Shown: positions 1 through 8,487, numbered from the stretch's first letter. The stretch: 64,000 bases of DNA from Bacteroidaceae bacterium (GCA_024693505.1 JAILKU010000022.1:41197-105196), one strand, 5' to 3'. Program-made: numbers and translations. The notes: a model not told the origin generated them from the sequence alone.

Positions 1-1
1 G

Positions 2-124
2 GCTAAATATATGCTGCCCCTGGCTGAACAGGCTATGGCTCGCCAAGAGTTCCAGGACGTAGCCTACTTTGAACCCTTCTACCTAAAGGAATTTATCGCA
101 ACAAAGGCTAAAAATCTTATTTGA
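2..124 (+). CDS. tsaB: TsaB C-terminus (partial, 5' end outside window)
   Basis: The window opens inside a gene read in the frame starting at base 2 and ending at the TGA at 122-124. The visible 40 residues end in PFYLKEFIATKAKNLI, which I recognise as the usual C-terminus of Bacteroidales TsaB (YeaZ). TsaB is the inactive ASKHA-fold partner of TsaD in making the threonylcarbamoyl-A37 modification of tRNA. Only the tail is visible, so the call rests on this terminal motif. The next gene starts within a few bases, so the two are probably co-transcribed. Confidence 0.75.
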   Translation, partial: AKYMLPLAEQAMARQEFQDVAYFEPFYLKEFIATKAKNLI

Positions 125-126
125 AT

Positions 127-723
127 ATGCAATATAACACTCAAAAGAACAAACTGATTATGCCCGAATACGGGCGCGGAGTACAGGACATGGTAGAACT
201 GGCCATTACCCTGCCCGACCGACAGCAGCGCCAAGTGTGCGCCAATGCTATTGTAACCGTAATGTCCAGGATACAGCCTGAGCAGGCCGGACAGTCCGAC
301 TACCAACATAAACTTTGGAACCATCTGGCCCGCATCTCACGCTACAGGTTGGATATTGACTACCCTGTAGAAATCGTTACCGAAGAGGAGGCGATGGCCC
401 ATCCTGCCCCACTGCACTATCCGATGAAGAAGATTTCGCGCAAGCACTACGGTTCTCTGGTGGAGAGCGCGCTGAAATATGCCCAGACACTGCCCGAAGG
501 ACTGGAGCGTGAAACTCTTGTGCAGATGACGGCAAACCAGATGAAGCAGAACCTGTTCGTCTGGAACAGGGACTCGATGGATGAAGAACTGGTGGCACAG
601 GACATTGAACGCTACACCAAGGGCGAGATAAGCCTCGACCTGGACAACTTCCACTTTGCACCTGTCGGAATGCCATCCGCCCAGCAGCTTTCAGGCAACA
701 GTAAGCGAAAGAAGAAGAAATAG
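127..723 (+). CDS. DUF4290 family protein
   Basis: A 198-residue soluble protein of the DUF4290 family, which is restricted to Bacteroidetes and has no known function. I recognise the start MQYNTQKNKLIMPEYGRGVQ. The track starts at a TTG at 121 that overlaps the tsaB stop; I prefer the ATG at 127. The C-terminus is a short lysine/arginine tail (SKRKKKK). There is no signal peptide or membrane segment. It lies between tsaB and murA, with only 19 bases to the murA ATG, so it is part of the same housekeeping operon. Confidence 0.85.
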   Translation: MQYNTQKNKLIMPEYGRGVQDMVELAITLPDRQQRQVCANAIVTVMSRIQPEQAGQSDYQHKLWNHLARISRYRLDIDYPVEIVTEEEAMAHPAPLHYPMKKISRKHYGSLVESALKYAQTLPEGLERETLVQMTANQMKQNLFVWNRDSMDEELVAQDIERYTKGEISLDLDNFHFAPVGMPSAQQLSGNSKRKKKK

Positions 724-742
724 TCAGAAAAGGAAACGAGGA

Positions 743-2050
743 ATGGCTTCATTTATCATAGAGGGTGGACACCGTTTATCGGGCGAAATAGTACCGCAGG
801 GCGCAAAGAACGAAGCCCTGCAGGTCCTCTGTGCCACGCTGCTCACCGACGAGTCTGTCAGGATAACGAACCTGCCGGACATAGCAGACGTGAACAACCA
901 GATACGCCTGCTGCAGGATTTGGGCGTCCGCGTTCAACGCAACGCTCCCGGCGACTATACCTTTCAGGCAGACAGAATCAGTTCGGACTTCCTGCAGAAC
1001 GAGGCGTTCGTGCTCCATTGTGCCAGTCTCCGAGGCAGTGTGATGCTGGCTGGCCCTATGCTTGCCCGTTTCGGCAAGGCCGTTGTGGCAAAGCCAGGTG
1101 GTGACCAGATAGGGCGTCGCAGGCTCGACACTCACTTCCAGGGGCTCCAGACATTGGGAGGAGACTTCCGCTATGACCCTGAAACAAGTCTTTTTACCAT
1201 TACGGCCGAAAGGCTGCGCGGTGCCTATATGCTGCTGGACGAAGCCTCTGTGACGGGAACGGCCAACATCGTCATGGCCTCTGTGCTTGCCGAAGGTACC
1301 ACTACCATCTACAATGCAGCTTGCGAACCATACGTTCAGCAGCTCTGCAGGATGCTCAACCGCATGGGGGCAAGGATACAGGGCATCGGCAGCAACCTCC
1401 TCACCATCGAAGGCGTATCGTCGTTGCATGGTACGGAGCATACCGTCCTGCCCGATATGATCGAGGTGGGTTCCTTCATCGGAATGGCGGCAATGGTAGG
1501 AGACGGCATACGAATCCCCCAGGTGTCCTATGACCAGCTGGGCATCATTCCCGATACGTTCCGCCGCTTGGGCATCCAGGTGATGCGCGAGGGTGACGAT
1601 ATCTTCGTGCCCCGGCAGGACCACTACGAGATAGAGTCTTTCATCGACGGTTCCTTCATGACACTGGCTGATGCACCTTGGCCGGGACTGACTCCCGACT
1701 TGCTGAGTGTCCTGCTCGTGGTCAGTACGCAGGCCAAAGGCTCTGTCCTCATCCACCAGAAGATGTTCGAGAGCCGTCTGTTTTTCGTGGATAAGCTGAT
1801 CGACATGGGGGCCCAGATCATCCTTTGCGACCCGCATCGGGCTGTCGTAGTAGGACACGACCACCAGCGCCAGCTTCACGGAGGCAGGATGACAAGTCCG
1901 GACATCCGAGCCGGTATCGCCCTGCTCATTGCTGCAATGAGTGCCGAGGGCAGGAGTCAGATCGACAATATCGGGCAGATAGACCGCGGATATCAGAACA
2001 TCGAGCAGAGACTTAATGCCATTGGGGCCAGAATAAGACGAATTGAATGA
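743..2050 (+). CDS. murA: UDP-N-acetylglucosamine 1-carboxyvinyltransferase
   Basis: MurA transfers enolpyruvate from PEP to UDP-GlcNAc, the first committed step of peptidoglycan synthesis. The 435-residue protein starts at the ATG at 743 (MASFIIEGGHRLSGEI); the longer track start at 656 adds 29 residues overlapping the previous gene and is rejected. It has the family's N-terminal GAKNEALQ and the LPDMIEVGSFIGMAA segment. The catalytic loop reads KPGGDQIGRRRLD, so the residue that is Cys115 in E. coli MurA is Asp121 here. That Asp is known in some MurA lineages and prevents alkylation by fosfomycin. The stop overlaps the rimM start (ATGA), suggesting translational coupling. Confidence 0.96.
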   Translation: MASFIIEGGHRLSGEIVPQGAKNEALQVLCATLLTDESVRITNLPDIADVNNQIRLLQDLGVRVQRNAPGDYTFQADRISSDFLQNEAFVLHCASLRGSVMLAGPMLARFGKAVVAKPGGDQIGRRRLDTHFQGLQTLGGDFRYDPETSLFTITAERLRGAYMLLDEASVTGTANIVMASVLAEGTTTIYNAACEPYVQQLCRMLNRMGARIQGIGSNLLTIEGVSSLHGTEHTVLPDMIEVGSFIGMAAMVGDGIRIPQVSYDQLGIIPDTFRRLGIQVMREGDDIFVPRQDHYEIESFIDGSFMTLADAPWPGLTPDLLSVLLVVSTQAKGSVLIHQKMFESRLFFVDKLIDMGAQIILCDPHRAVVVGHDHQRQLHGGRMTSPDIRAGIALLIAAMSAEGRSQIDNIGQIDRGYQNIEQRLNAIGARIRRIE

Positions 2051-2559
2051 TTGCAGAAGACAAAGTATATAAGATAGGACGAATCACCCACACTCACGGC
2101 GTTAAGGGTGAAGTGGCCATGACTTTCATCGACGATGTCTGGGACCGGGCAGAGGCGGAGTATCTCATACTGCGCATCGAGGGCATCCTCGTGCCTTTCT
2201 TCATGGATGAATACCGTTTCCGCTCAGATACGACGGCCCTGATTAAATTCCAGGACTATGATTCAGCCGATGCCGCCCGCGAATTGTGTGGCGCAGATGT
2301 GTACTTTCCCCACGACCTCACTCCGCAGGAGAGAGAGGATGAAGAATACGCCTGGCGCTACTTCACCGGCTTCCGTCTGGTGGCAGAGGGCTACGGCGAA
2401 CTGGGCACAATCGACTTCGTGGACGAGAGTACCCAGAACGTGCTCTTCAACGTCGGCCATCATCTGATACCCGCAGCGGAAGAGTTCATAAGGGACATCG
2501 ACCATCAGAACAGGGTTATCACCATGACTTTGCCGGACGGTTTGCTGGAGCTTAACTAG
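2047..2559 (+). CDS. rimM: Ribosome maturation factor RimM
   Basis: A 170-residue RimM, which binds ribosomal protein S19 and helps mature the 30S subunit head. The N-terminal beta-barrel starts with YKIGRITHTHGVKGEVAM, the family signature, and the C-terminal PRC-barrel-like domain includes the GELGTI and LIPAAEEFI segments. The start ATG overlaps the murA stop by four bases. dxr follows after 21 bases. Confidence 0.95.
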   Translation: MIAEDKVYKIGRITHTHGVKGEVAMTFIDDVWDRAEAEYLILRIEGILVPFFMDEYRFRSDTTALIKFQDYDSADAARELCGADVYFPHDLTPQEREDEEYAWRYFTGFRLVAEGYGELGTIDFVDESTQNVLFNVGHHLIPAAEEFIRDIDHQNRVITMTLPDGLLELN

Positions 2560-2580
2560 CGCAAATTTGAATATTAAGGA

Positions 2581-3762
2581 ATGAAAAGAAATAAAGAAGA
2601 TAACGAAAGACAGAGAAAAAGGGTTTGCATACTGGGTTCCACCGGCAGTATCGGCACCCAGGCCCTGCAGGTCATCGAGTCGCACGCCGACTTGTTCGAG
2701 GCATATGTCCTGACAGCCAACACGCAGGCCGACCTGCTGATTCAGCAGGCCCGCCAGTTCCAGCCCTGCTGTGTGGTCATTGCCGACGAGAGCCGCTACG
2801 ATTATGTCCGCGAGGCGCTTTCCGACGAACCTATTCAGGTTTATGCAGGAGCCGATGCGCTGTGCCAGGTGGTGCAGATGGAGCCGGTCGATATCGTGCT
2901 GACGGCTTTGGTGGGCTTCTCAGGCCTCCGCCCTACCATCAGTGCCATAAAGGCCCGCAAGCCCATTGCCCTGGCCAATAAGGAGACGCTGGTGGTGGCC
3001 GGCGAGCTGATAACCCGCCTTTGCATAGAGAACAATGTCCCCATTCTGCCGGTTGACAGCGAGCACAGTGCCATCTTCCAGAGCCTGATGGGCGAGTGCA
3101 GTCCCATCGAAAAGATTATCCTGACGGCCAGCGGAGGTCCCTTCCGCACCTTCAGCCACGAGCAGTTGCGCTCCGTTACGCCCGCTATGGCCCTGAAGCA
3201 TCCCAACTGGGATATGGGCGCCAAGATAACCATCGACAGCGCCAGTATGATGAACAAAGGCTTCGAGGTGATCGAGGCCCGCTGGCTGTTCGATGTGGCG
3301 CCTCAGCAGATTCAGGTGGTCGTGCATCCGCAGAGCATCATCCACAGTGCTGTCGAGTTTCAGGACGGTGCCGTGAAGGCCCAGCTGGGAATGCCCGATA
3401 TGCGCGTCCCCATTCAGCTGGCTCTTTCCTATCCCGAACGGTTGCCAAGCGACTTCCCGCGCATAGACTGGTGGCAGATGAAGGACCTCACCTTCGAGCG
3501 TCCGGACGTTGAGAAGTTCCGCTGCCTTCAGATGGCCTACGAGGCTATTCGTCTGGGAGGCAATGCAGCCTGTGTGGTGAACGCGGCCAACGAGGTGGCC
3601 AACCTGGCTTTCCGCCAGGAGAAGTGCGCCTTCCTGCAGATGGCCGAGGTCATTGAGCAGTCGCTGCAGCGCGTGCCGCACATTGAGTCGCCCTCCCTGG
3701 AGGACTATCTGGCTTGCGATGCGGAAACCAGGCGAGTGGCCCTGGAGATGATTAATAGTTAA
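2581..3762 (+). CDS. dxr: 1-deoxy-D-xylulose 5-phosphate reductoisomerase
   Basis: Dxr converts DXP to 2-C-methyl-D-erythritol 4-phosphate using NADPH in the MEP isoprenoid pathway. The 393-residue protein begins with a short charged leader, then the nucleotide-binding motif CILGSTGSIGTQALQ. The metal/substrate-binding residues appear in PVDSEHSAIFQ, followed by the family segments GGPFRT and HPNWDMGAKITIDSASMMNK. Length is normal for the family. It lies in the murA-rimM-dxr-rseP run, 26 bases before rseP. Confidence 0.97.
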   Translation: MKRNKEDNERQRKRVCILGSTGSIGTQALQVIESHADLFEAYVLTANTQADLLIQQARQFQPCCVVIADESRYDYVREALSDEPIQVYAGADALCQVVQMEPVDIVLTALVGFSGLRPTISAIKARKPIALANKETLVVAGELITRLCIENNVPILPVDSEHSAIFQSLMGECSPIEKIILTASGGPFRTFSHEQLRSVTPAMALKHPNWDMGAKITIDSASMMNKGFEVIEARWLFDVAPQQIQVVVHPQSIIHSAVEFQDGAVKAQLGMPDMRVPIQLALSYPERLPSDFPRIDWWQMKDLTFERPDVEKFRCLQMAYEAIRLGGNAACVVNAANEVANLAFRQEKCAFLQMAEVIEQSLQRVPHIESPSLEDYLACDAETRRVALEMINS

Positions 3763-3788
3763 TAAGTACAAACTGGTAAATATCATTT

Positions 3789-5213
3789 ATGAATATAGTC
3801 TTGATTAAAGCCCTGCAGCTGCTGTGCTGCCTTAGCCTCCTGGTTATATTGCACGAGGGAGGACACTTTGGATTTTCGAAGCTTTTCCGCGTTAAGGTGG
3901 AGAAGTTCTATATGTTCTTCAACCCCTATTTCCATCTGTTCAGCACGCGCGACAAGTGGTTCACCCGCCTGTTCCCCTACTTCTCGAAGAACGAGACGGA
4001 ATACGGTATCGGCTGGGTGCCCCTGGGCGGTTACGTAAAGATAGCCGGTATGATAGACGAGAGTATGGACACCGAGCAGATGAAGCAGCCGGCCAAGCCC
4101 GACGAGTTCCGTTCGCAGAGTGTATGGAAACGCTTCCTCATCATGTTCGGCGGCGTGCTGATGAACCTGCTTACGGCTTGGTTCATCTATAGCGCAGTCA
4201 TGTTCACCTGGGGCCGCGACTATCTGCCGATAGAGAGCATCGGGAAAGGCTTCCAGTTCAACGAGCATGCCCAGCAGCTGGGATTCCGCAACGGCGATAT
4301 CCCCGTCGCTGCCGACGGCAAGGCCATCAGCGAGTGGTCCGCCTCGGTGTTCCGCACCCTGTCAAATGCTAAGCGGATCACCGTATTGCGCGGAACGGAG
4401 CGGGTGGACATCAATCTGGACGAGAAGCTGAACATGCTCACCATCCTGCAGGAGGTGCCGCCCTTTATGAGCATCTACTCGCCCGCCGTCATCGACTCCG
4501 TGCTCCCCACCGGGGCAATGGCCCAGGCCGGAGCCCGCAAGGGTGACCGCCTGCTGGCTATAGAAGGTACGCGCATTGAGACCTGGACCGACTTCGACAG
4601 CCTGATGCAGCGCCGCGCCGACGTCCTGGACATGCCGAACTGCTCGCATGCCGACAGCATCCGGCTCCGCAGCATGAACGTGGTCTTCGGCAGCGCCGAC
4701 GGCCTGCGCAGGGACACCGCCCTGCTGCAGCTCGACGAGAACTACATGCTGGGCATCGTCAAGATGTTCCCCACCAAGCAGTACGAGGCGCAGTTCAAGC
4801 ATCAGGACTACAGCCTGCTCTCCTGCATACCGGCCGGCCTGAAGAAGGGATGGGACACCCTGAGCGGCTACGTCAACGACCTTAAGTACGTGGCCAGTGC
4901 CGACGGAGCCAAGTCGGTGGGTTCGTTCATCACCATCGGCAACATCTTCCCCTCGGCTTGGGACTGGTATCAGTTCTGGATGCTCACAGCCTTCATCAGC
5001 ATCATCCTGGCCGTCATGAACATCCTGCCCATCCCGGGCCTCGACGGCGGCCACATCGCCATCCTGCTCTACGAGGCAGTGACGGGCCGCCAGCCCAGCG
5101 ACCGCTTCATGGAGTGGGCCGAGAAGGTGGGCATCTTCATTCTCTGTGCCCTGATGCTCCTGGCTTTCAGCAATGACATCAGGAACTTCGTCTTGCCCCT
5201 GTTTGGACTTTAG
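3789..5213 (+). CDS. rseP: RIP metalloprotease, RseP-like site-2 protease
   Basis: A 474-residue membrane zinc protease of the site-2 family, which cleaves membrane-anchored anti-sigma factors. The zinc motif HEGGH is at residues 22-26 in the first membrane segment. The second conserved motif, NILPIPGLDGGHIA, is near the C-terminus. Between them lie PDZ-like regions (about 145-300). Further membrane segments are near residue 115 and at the C-terminus. It is the last gene of the housekeeping run; immediately after its stop comes a composite repeat tract. Confidence 0.93.
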   Translation: MNIVLIKALQLLCCLSLLVILHEGGHFGFSKLFRVKVEKFYMFFNPYFHLFSTRDKWFTRLFPYFSKNETEYGIGWVPLGGYVKIAGMIDESMDTEQMKQPAKPDEFRSQSVWKRFLIMFGGVLMNLLTAWFIYSAVMFTWGRDYLPIESIGKGFQFNEHAQQLGFRNGDIPVAADGKAISEWSASVFRTLSNAKRITVLRGTERVDINLDEKLNMLTILQEVPPFMSIYSPAVIDSVLPTGAMAQAGARKGDRLLAIEGTRIETWTDFDSLMQRRADVLDMPNCSHADSIRLRSMNVVFGSADGLRRDTALLQLDENYMLGIVKMFPTKQYEAQFKHQDYSLLSCIPAGLKKGWDTLSGYVNDLKYVASADGAKSVGSFITIGNIFPSAWDWYQFWMLTAFISIILAVMNILPIPGLDGGHIAILLYEAVTGRQPSDRFMEWAEKVGIFILCALMLLAFSNDIRNFVLPLFGL

Positions 5214-5549
5214 GCAATTCATAATTCATAATTCATAATTGAAATCCATTTGTCCTATTATGAATTGTGAATTATGAACTCCTGGAGCAGCGAGTGGAAA
5301 TCAAGCTTGCTTGAATTTTCCCGAACCGAGAGAGCAGCGAGCGGAGAGTCATGCTTGCATGAACTATCCCGAAGGCTGCGATTAAGCGAGAGGAGAGCCA
5401 AACTTGTTTGAGCTATCCCGAGCGGAAGCAGGCTCGATGCAATCAACCGCGTTCGAGGAAGACAATAAGTCAGTCGTGACAGGAGTCGACCGAAGGTCAA
5501 TTATGAATTAAATATAAATTTTGAATTAATGAACTCAGTTCTATTTGGT
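5214..5549. repeat. Composite repeat tract with covarying small hairpins
   Basis: Gene-free tract after rseP. It begins with an AATTCATAATTCATAATT array, then an oppositely oriented AATTGTGAATTATGAA stretch. Next come three degenerate units of about 47-49 bp, each with AGCGAG and a small hairpin: TCAAGC-TT-GCTTGA, TCATGC-TT-GCATGA and CAAAC-TT-GTTTG. Base changes in one arm are matched in the other. At 5482-5500 a 19-mer is the reverse complement of TTGACCTTCGGTCGACTCC at 12563-12581. A second tract of the same build lies at 7361-7543. Confidence 0.85.
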
Positions 5550-5888
5550 ATGTCAAAAAAGGTATTACTTGCCCTTGCTCTGATGGGCCTCGCAGCCTGC
5601 AGTTCGGGCAACAAAGAGGAACAACTGGCTTCCCGTATGCTGGGCGACGCACGTTTCGCCCTGCGCCACGGACATTACGATGAGGCGCGAGACAGCATCC
5701 TGTCCATGCGCCGTCAGCATCCCACGGCTCTCCAGGCACGCCGCCAGGCCATTCTCCTGCTCGACAGCATCGAGATGGCTGCTGCTGCCGACAGCCTCAA
5801 GCAAGCCGAGGGACCCGAATGGGAGCGCCTGGACATGAAGGTGAAGTTCTTTGAACGCAAGTTGCAGGAAGACGCAAAGAAGAATTAG
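5550..5888 (+). CDS. Small putative lipoprotein
   Basis: A 112-residue protein with a hydrophobic signal ending in the lipobox LAAC, so it is probably a lipoprotein. I chose the ATG at 5550 (MSKKVLLALALMGLAACSS); an in-frame ATG at 5529 would add seven residues. The mature part is helical and charged, with a segment resembling one helical-repeat motif (ARFALRHGHYDEARDSI) and a C-terminal coiled-coil-like stretch. I do not recognise the family beyond being a Bacteroidales lipoprotein. cca follows after 18 bases, so they are likely co-transcribed. Confidence 0.75.
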   Translation: MSKKVLLALALMGLAACSSGNKEEQLASRMLGDARFALRHGHYDEARDSILSMRRQHPTALQARRQAILLLDSIEMAAAADSLKQAEGPEWERLDMKVKFFERKLQEDAKKN

Positions 5889-5906
5889 GAGACAGGCGTT
5901 TTTGAG

Positions 5907-7373
5907 ATGAGAAGTATTACGCAGGAAGAGATGAGGCAATTGCTGTCCGCGCCGCTGTTCCACCAGATAGGGCAGACAGCCGACGAGATGGGCGTGGAAT
6001 GCTATGTCGTGGGCGGCTATGTGCGCGACCTCTTCCTCGAGCGCCCCTCTAAGGACATTGACTGTGTCGTCGTGGGCTCCGGAATCCGCGTGGCTGAAGC
6101 CCTTAAGGAGCGGCTGGGCAGCAAGGCACATCTGAGCGTGTTCCGCAACTTCGGCACCGCACAGCTGAAGTTCGGAGGCACCGAGGTCGAATTCGTCGGC
6201 GCCCGCCGCGAGAGCTACAGCCACGACAGCCGCAAGCCTGTCGTGGAGGACGGCACACTGGAGGACGACCTCGACCGCCGCGACTTCACCATCAATGCAC
6301 TGGCCGTATGCCTCAATCAGTCGCGCTACGGCGAGCTCATCGACCGCTTCGACGGCCTTCTCGACCTCGAGGACGGCATCATCGCCACACCCCTCGACCC
6401 CGACATCACCTTCAGCGACGACCCCCTGCGCATGATGCGCTGCATACGCTTTGCCACCCAGCTCAGGTTCCAGATCGAGGACGAGACGCAGGAGGCACTG
6501 GGCAGGAATGCCGAGCGCATAAAGATCATCTCCCGCGAACGCATTGCCGACGAGCTCAACAAAATCATGCTCAGCCCCATCCCCAGCATAGGCTTCATCG
6601 AGATGCAGCGCTGCGGCCTGCTCAGCCTGATACTGCCCGAGATTGCCGCCCTCGAGGGCGTCGAGGTCCGCCAGGGACGCGCCCACAAGGACAACTTCTA
6701 CCATACGCTCGAGGTGCTCGATAACGTGGCCCGAGCCCAGGACGGCACCGATGCCGACGACGAGAAGAGGCTATGGCTGCGCTGGGCGGCACTGCTCCAC
6801 GACATCGGCAAGCCGCGCACCAAGCGATGGGAGAACGCAGGTGGCTGGACATTCCACAACCACAACTACGTGGGCCGCAAGATGGTGGCTCCGCTGTTCC
6901 GCCGCATGAAACTGCCGCTGGACGAGCGACTGGCATACGTCGAGAAGCTCGTCGACCTGCACATGCGACCCATCGTCATTGCCGATGATGTGGTCACCGA
7001 CTCCGCCGTCCGCCGCCTCCTCTTCGAGGCCGGGGAGGACATCGACGACCTGATGATGCTCTGCGAAGCCGACATAACCAGCAAGAACCAGCAGCGCAAA
7101 CGACAGTTCCTCGACAACTTCCGCATGGTGCGCGAGAAGCTGGCCGACCTGCAGGCGCGCGACAACTACCGCACCTGGACCAACCCCGTCACGGGCGAGG
7201 AGATCATGCAGACCCTCGGCCTACCACCCTGCCGCCAGATCGGCATACTGAAGCAGGCCGTCAAGGACGCCATCTGGGACAGCCTCATCCCCAACGATCA
7301 CGATGCCGCCTTCGAATATATGATGAAGAAAGCCGAAGAGATGGGACTCCTGAGTTCAATTCATAATTCATAA
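5907..7373 (+). CDS. cca: CCA-adding / tRNA nucleotidyltransferase with HD domain
   Basis: A 488-residue class II nucleotidyltransferase that adds or repairs the 3' CCA of tRNA. The palm motif GGYVRDLF (residues 36-43) and the metal-binding KDIDC acids (about 50-52) are present, followed by RRDFTINALA. An HD phosphohydrolase domain follows (LLHDIGKPRTKRW, about residue 297). The protein ends LLSSIHNS*, where the last residues and stop are encoded by an AATTCATAATTCATAA repeat, so the native 3' end may have been replaced. The tRNA genes of this genome may need it, since tRNA-Arg in this window encodes no CCA. Confidence 0.93.
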   Translation: MRSITQEEMRQLLSAPLFHQIGQTADEMGVECYVVGGYVRDLFLERPSKDIDCVVVGSGIRVAEALKERLGSKAHLSVFRNFGTAQLKFGGTEVEFVGARRESYSHDSRKPVVEDGTLEDDLDRRDFTINALAVCLNQSRYGELIDRFDGLLDLEDGIIATPLDPDITFSDDPLRMMRCIRFATQLRFQIEDETQEALGRNAERIKIISRERIADELNKIMLSPIPSIGFIEMQRCGLLSLILPEIAALEGVEVRQGRAHKDNFYHTLEVLDNVARAQDGTDADDEKRLWLRWAALLHDIGKPRTKRWENAGGWTFHNHNYVGRKMVAPLFRRMKLPLDERLAYVEKLVDLHMRPIVIADDVVTDSAVRRLLFEAGEDIDDLMMLCEADITSKNQQRKRQFLDNFRMVREKLADLQARDNYRTWTNPVTGEEIMQTLGLPPCRQIGILKQAVKDAIWDSLIPNDHDAAFEYMMKKAEEMGLLSSIHNS

Positions 7374-7543
7374 TTCATAATTCAAAATGCATAATGCATA
7401 ATTCAAAATTTGTAAATTCAAAATTCAAAAATGGGCTGCGCCTTGAACCTCTTGAACGTATGGAGCAGCGAGCGCCATTGAAAGCTTGCTTTCATTTGGC
7501 CTATTATGAATTGTGAATTATGAATTATGAATTAAATAAAGAT
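7361..7543. repeat. Composite repeat tract, second copy
   Basis: The tract between cca and the HAD gene has the same build as 5214-5549. It has an AATTCATAATTCATAATT array on the left (overlapping the cca stop) and a central GGAGCAGCGAG. A perfect 7-bp hairpin, TGAAAGC-TT-GCTTTCA, follows near 7478-7493. On the right is a 25-base stretch (7500-7524) identical to 5254-5278, ending in AATTATGAATTATGAATT. CCTTGAACCTCTTGAAC near 7441 is shared with the MATE 3' tract at 12581-12620. Confidence 0.85.
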
Positions 7544-7544
7544 T

Positions 7545-8207
7545 ATGAATTTCTACTTAAACGCAGTTCTATTTGATTTCGACGGCACCCTGGTGGACAC
7601 CGAGGGGCAGTACACCGCATTTTGGGCCGGGGTGGGGAAGGAGTACCTGCCCGACATCCCCGACTTTGCGCAGCTCATAAAGGGGAATACACTCAGGAAG
7701 ATGTACGACACCTACTTCCGCGGCTTCAGCCGGGAACGCCTCAACCGGCTCGACGAGCTCCGGGCCGAGATGGAGCGCAACATGACCTTCCCCCTCATCC
7801 CTGGAGCCGAGGCCTTCGTCAGCGAACTGCATGAGAACGGCGTGCGCACCGCCATTGTCACCAGCTCCGACCGCAGCAAGATGGAGAATCCCTGGCGCAA
7901 GATACCGGCGTTCATGAGCCTCTTCGACGAGGTGCTCACCGCCGAGGACTTCCGCGAGTCCAAGCCCAGCCCCGAGCCCTACCTCACTGCCGCAGCCCGG
8001 CTCGGAGTGCCCACCACCCAGACCGTCATCTTCGAGGACGCCATTAACGGACTGCGCTCGGCATACGCAACGGGAATGCTGACCGTGGCACTCACTACCG
8101 AGAATCCGCCCGAGCTGGTAAAACCCCTCTCTCATCACTTCATCCCCGACTTCCGCGAAATGAATATCAGCCTGCTCGAACACTGGCTAAAGGCATTCAA
8201 CCTTTAA
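7545..8207 (+). CDS. HAD-family hydrolase, phosphoglycolate phosphatase/beta-phosphoglucomutase type
   Basis: A 220-residue soluble HAD phosphatase of subfamily IA. The nucleophile motif DFDGTLVDTEG lies near the N-terminus and a helical cap follows. Motif II is TAIVTSSDRS, motif III lysine is in ESKPSPEPY, and motif IV is VIFEDAINGLRSAYATGM. The sequence resembles beta-phosphoglucomutase-like and phosphoglycolate phosphatase-like proteins; the substrate cannot be told. It starts directly after a composite repeat tract and no clear promoter is visible. Confidence 0.88.
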   Translation: MNFYLNAVLFDFDGTLVDTEGQYTAFWAGVGKEYLPDIPDFAQLIKGNTLRKMYDTYFRGFSRERLNRLDELRAEMERNMTFPLIPGAEAFVSELHENGVRTAIVTSSDRSKMENPWRKIPAFMSLFDEVLTAEDFRESKPSPEPYLTAAARLGVPTTQTVIFEDAINGLRSAYATGMLTVALTTENPPELVKPLSHHFIPDFREMNISLLEHWLKAFNL

Positions 8208-8231
8208 AACGGAAATTATGAATTGAACCAA

Positions 8232-8255
8232 ATGCAAAAATGCAAAAATGCAAAA
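8232..8255 (+). repeat. GCAAAAAT array, left arm of a distant inverted pair
   Basis: Three copies of an 8-base unit (GCAAAAAT). At least 24 bases are identical to the reverse complement of 8816-8839, so the two arrays flank about 560 bases as inverted repeats. Confidence 0.85.
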
Positions 8256-8270
8256 AAAAACGGAGCAAAT

Positions 8271-8340
8271 GTGCCATATCGTGCCTTATCGTGCCTTATC
8301 GCTCCATATCGTTCCATATCGCGCCGTATCGCTCCTCGCG
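8271..8340. repeat. 10-bp phased array, seven units
   Basis: Seven consecutive units of exactly 10 bases, such as GTGCCTTATC, GCTCCATATC and GCGCCGTATC, with the final unit degenerate. The array is immediately followed by CGCGCAAAA and a TGTTGTATCTTTGCACC promoter-like element. Confidence 0.95.
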
Positions 8341-8354
8341 CAAAAAAACTGTTG

Positions 8355-8362
8355 TATCTTTG
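8355..8362 (+). promoter_or_regulatory. Promoter-like -7 element (orphan)
   Basis: TATCTTTG within TGTTGTATCTTTGCACC matches the Bacteroidetes -7 consensus TAnnTTTG. No TTTG lies 19-20 bases upstream; that position falls in the 10-bp array. No gene starts just downstream. Confidence 0.4.
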
Positions 8363-8380
8363 CACCGCGAATGAAGCAAT

Positions 8381-8470
8381 AACGTGCAATACCCTGCAAT
8401 ACCCTGCAGTACCCTGCAATATCGTGCAATATCGTGCAATACCCTGCAATACCCTGCAATACCCTGCATC
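8381..8470. repeat. 10-bp phased array, nine units
   Basis: Nine consecutive 10-base units of the types ACCCTGCAAT and ATCGTGCAAT. The register is the same as that of the first array, 110 bases away. It is followed by TCGCGCAAAA and a second promoter-like element, so array plus element is duplicated at a distance of 133 bases. Confidence 0.95.
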
Positions 8471-8487
8471 GCGCAAAATAAATGTTG

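Noticed and set aside
121-126. TTG start for the DUF4290 gene
   Set aside because: An ATG two codons later overlaps nothing and gives the usual family N-terminus.
776-1879. 367-codon antisense ORF over murA
   Set aside because: Shadow of a strongly conserved gene in a G+C-rich frame.
8271-8470. CRISPR array
   Set aside because: Units are 10 bases and directly adjacent with no spacers; no cas genes in the window.
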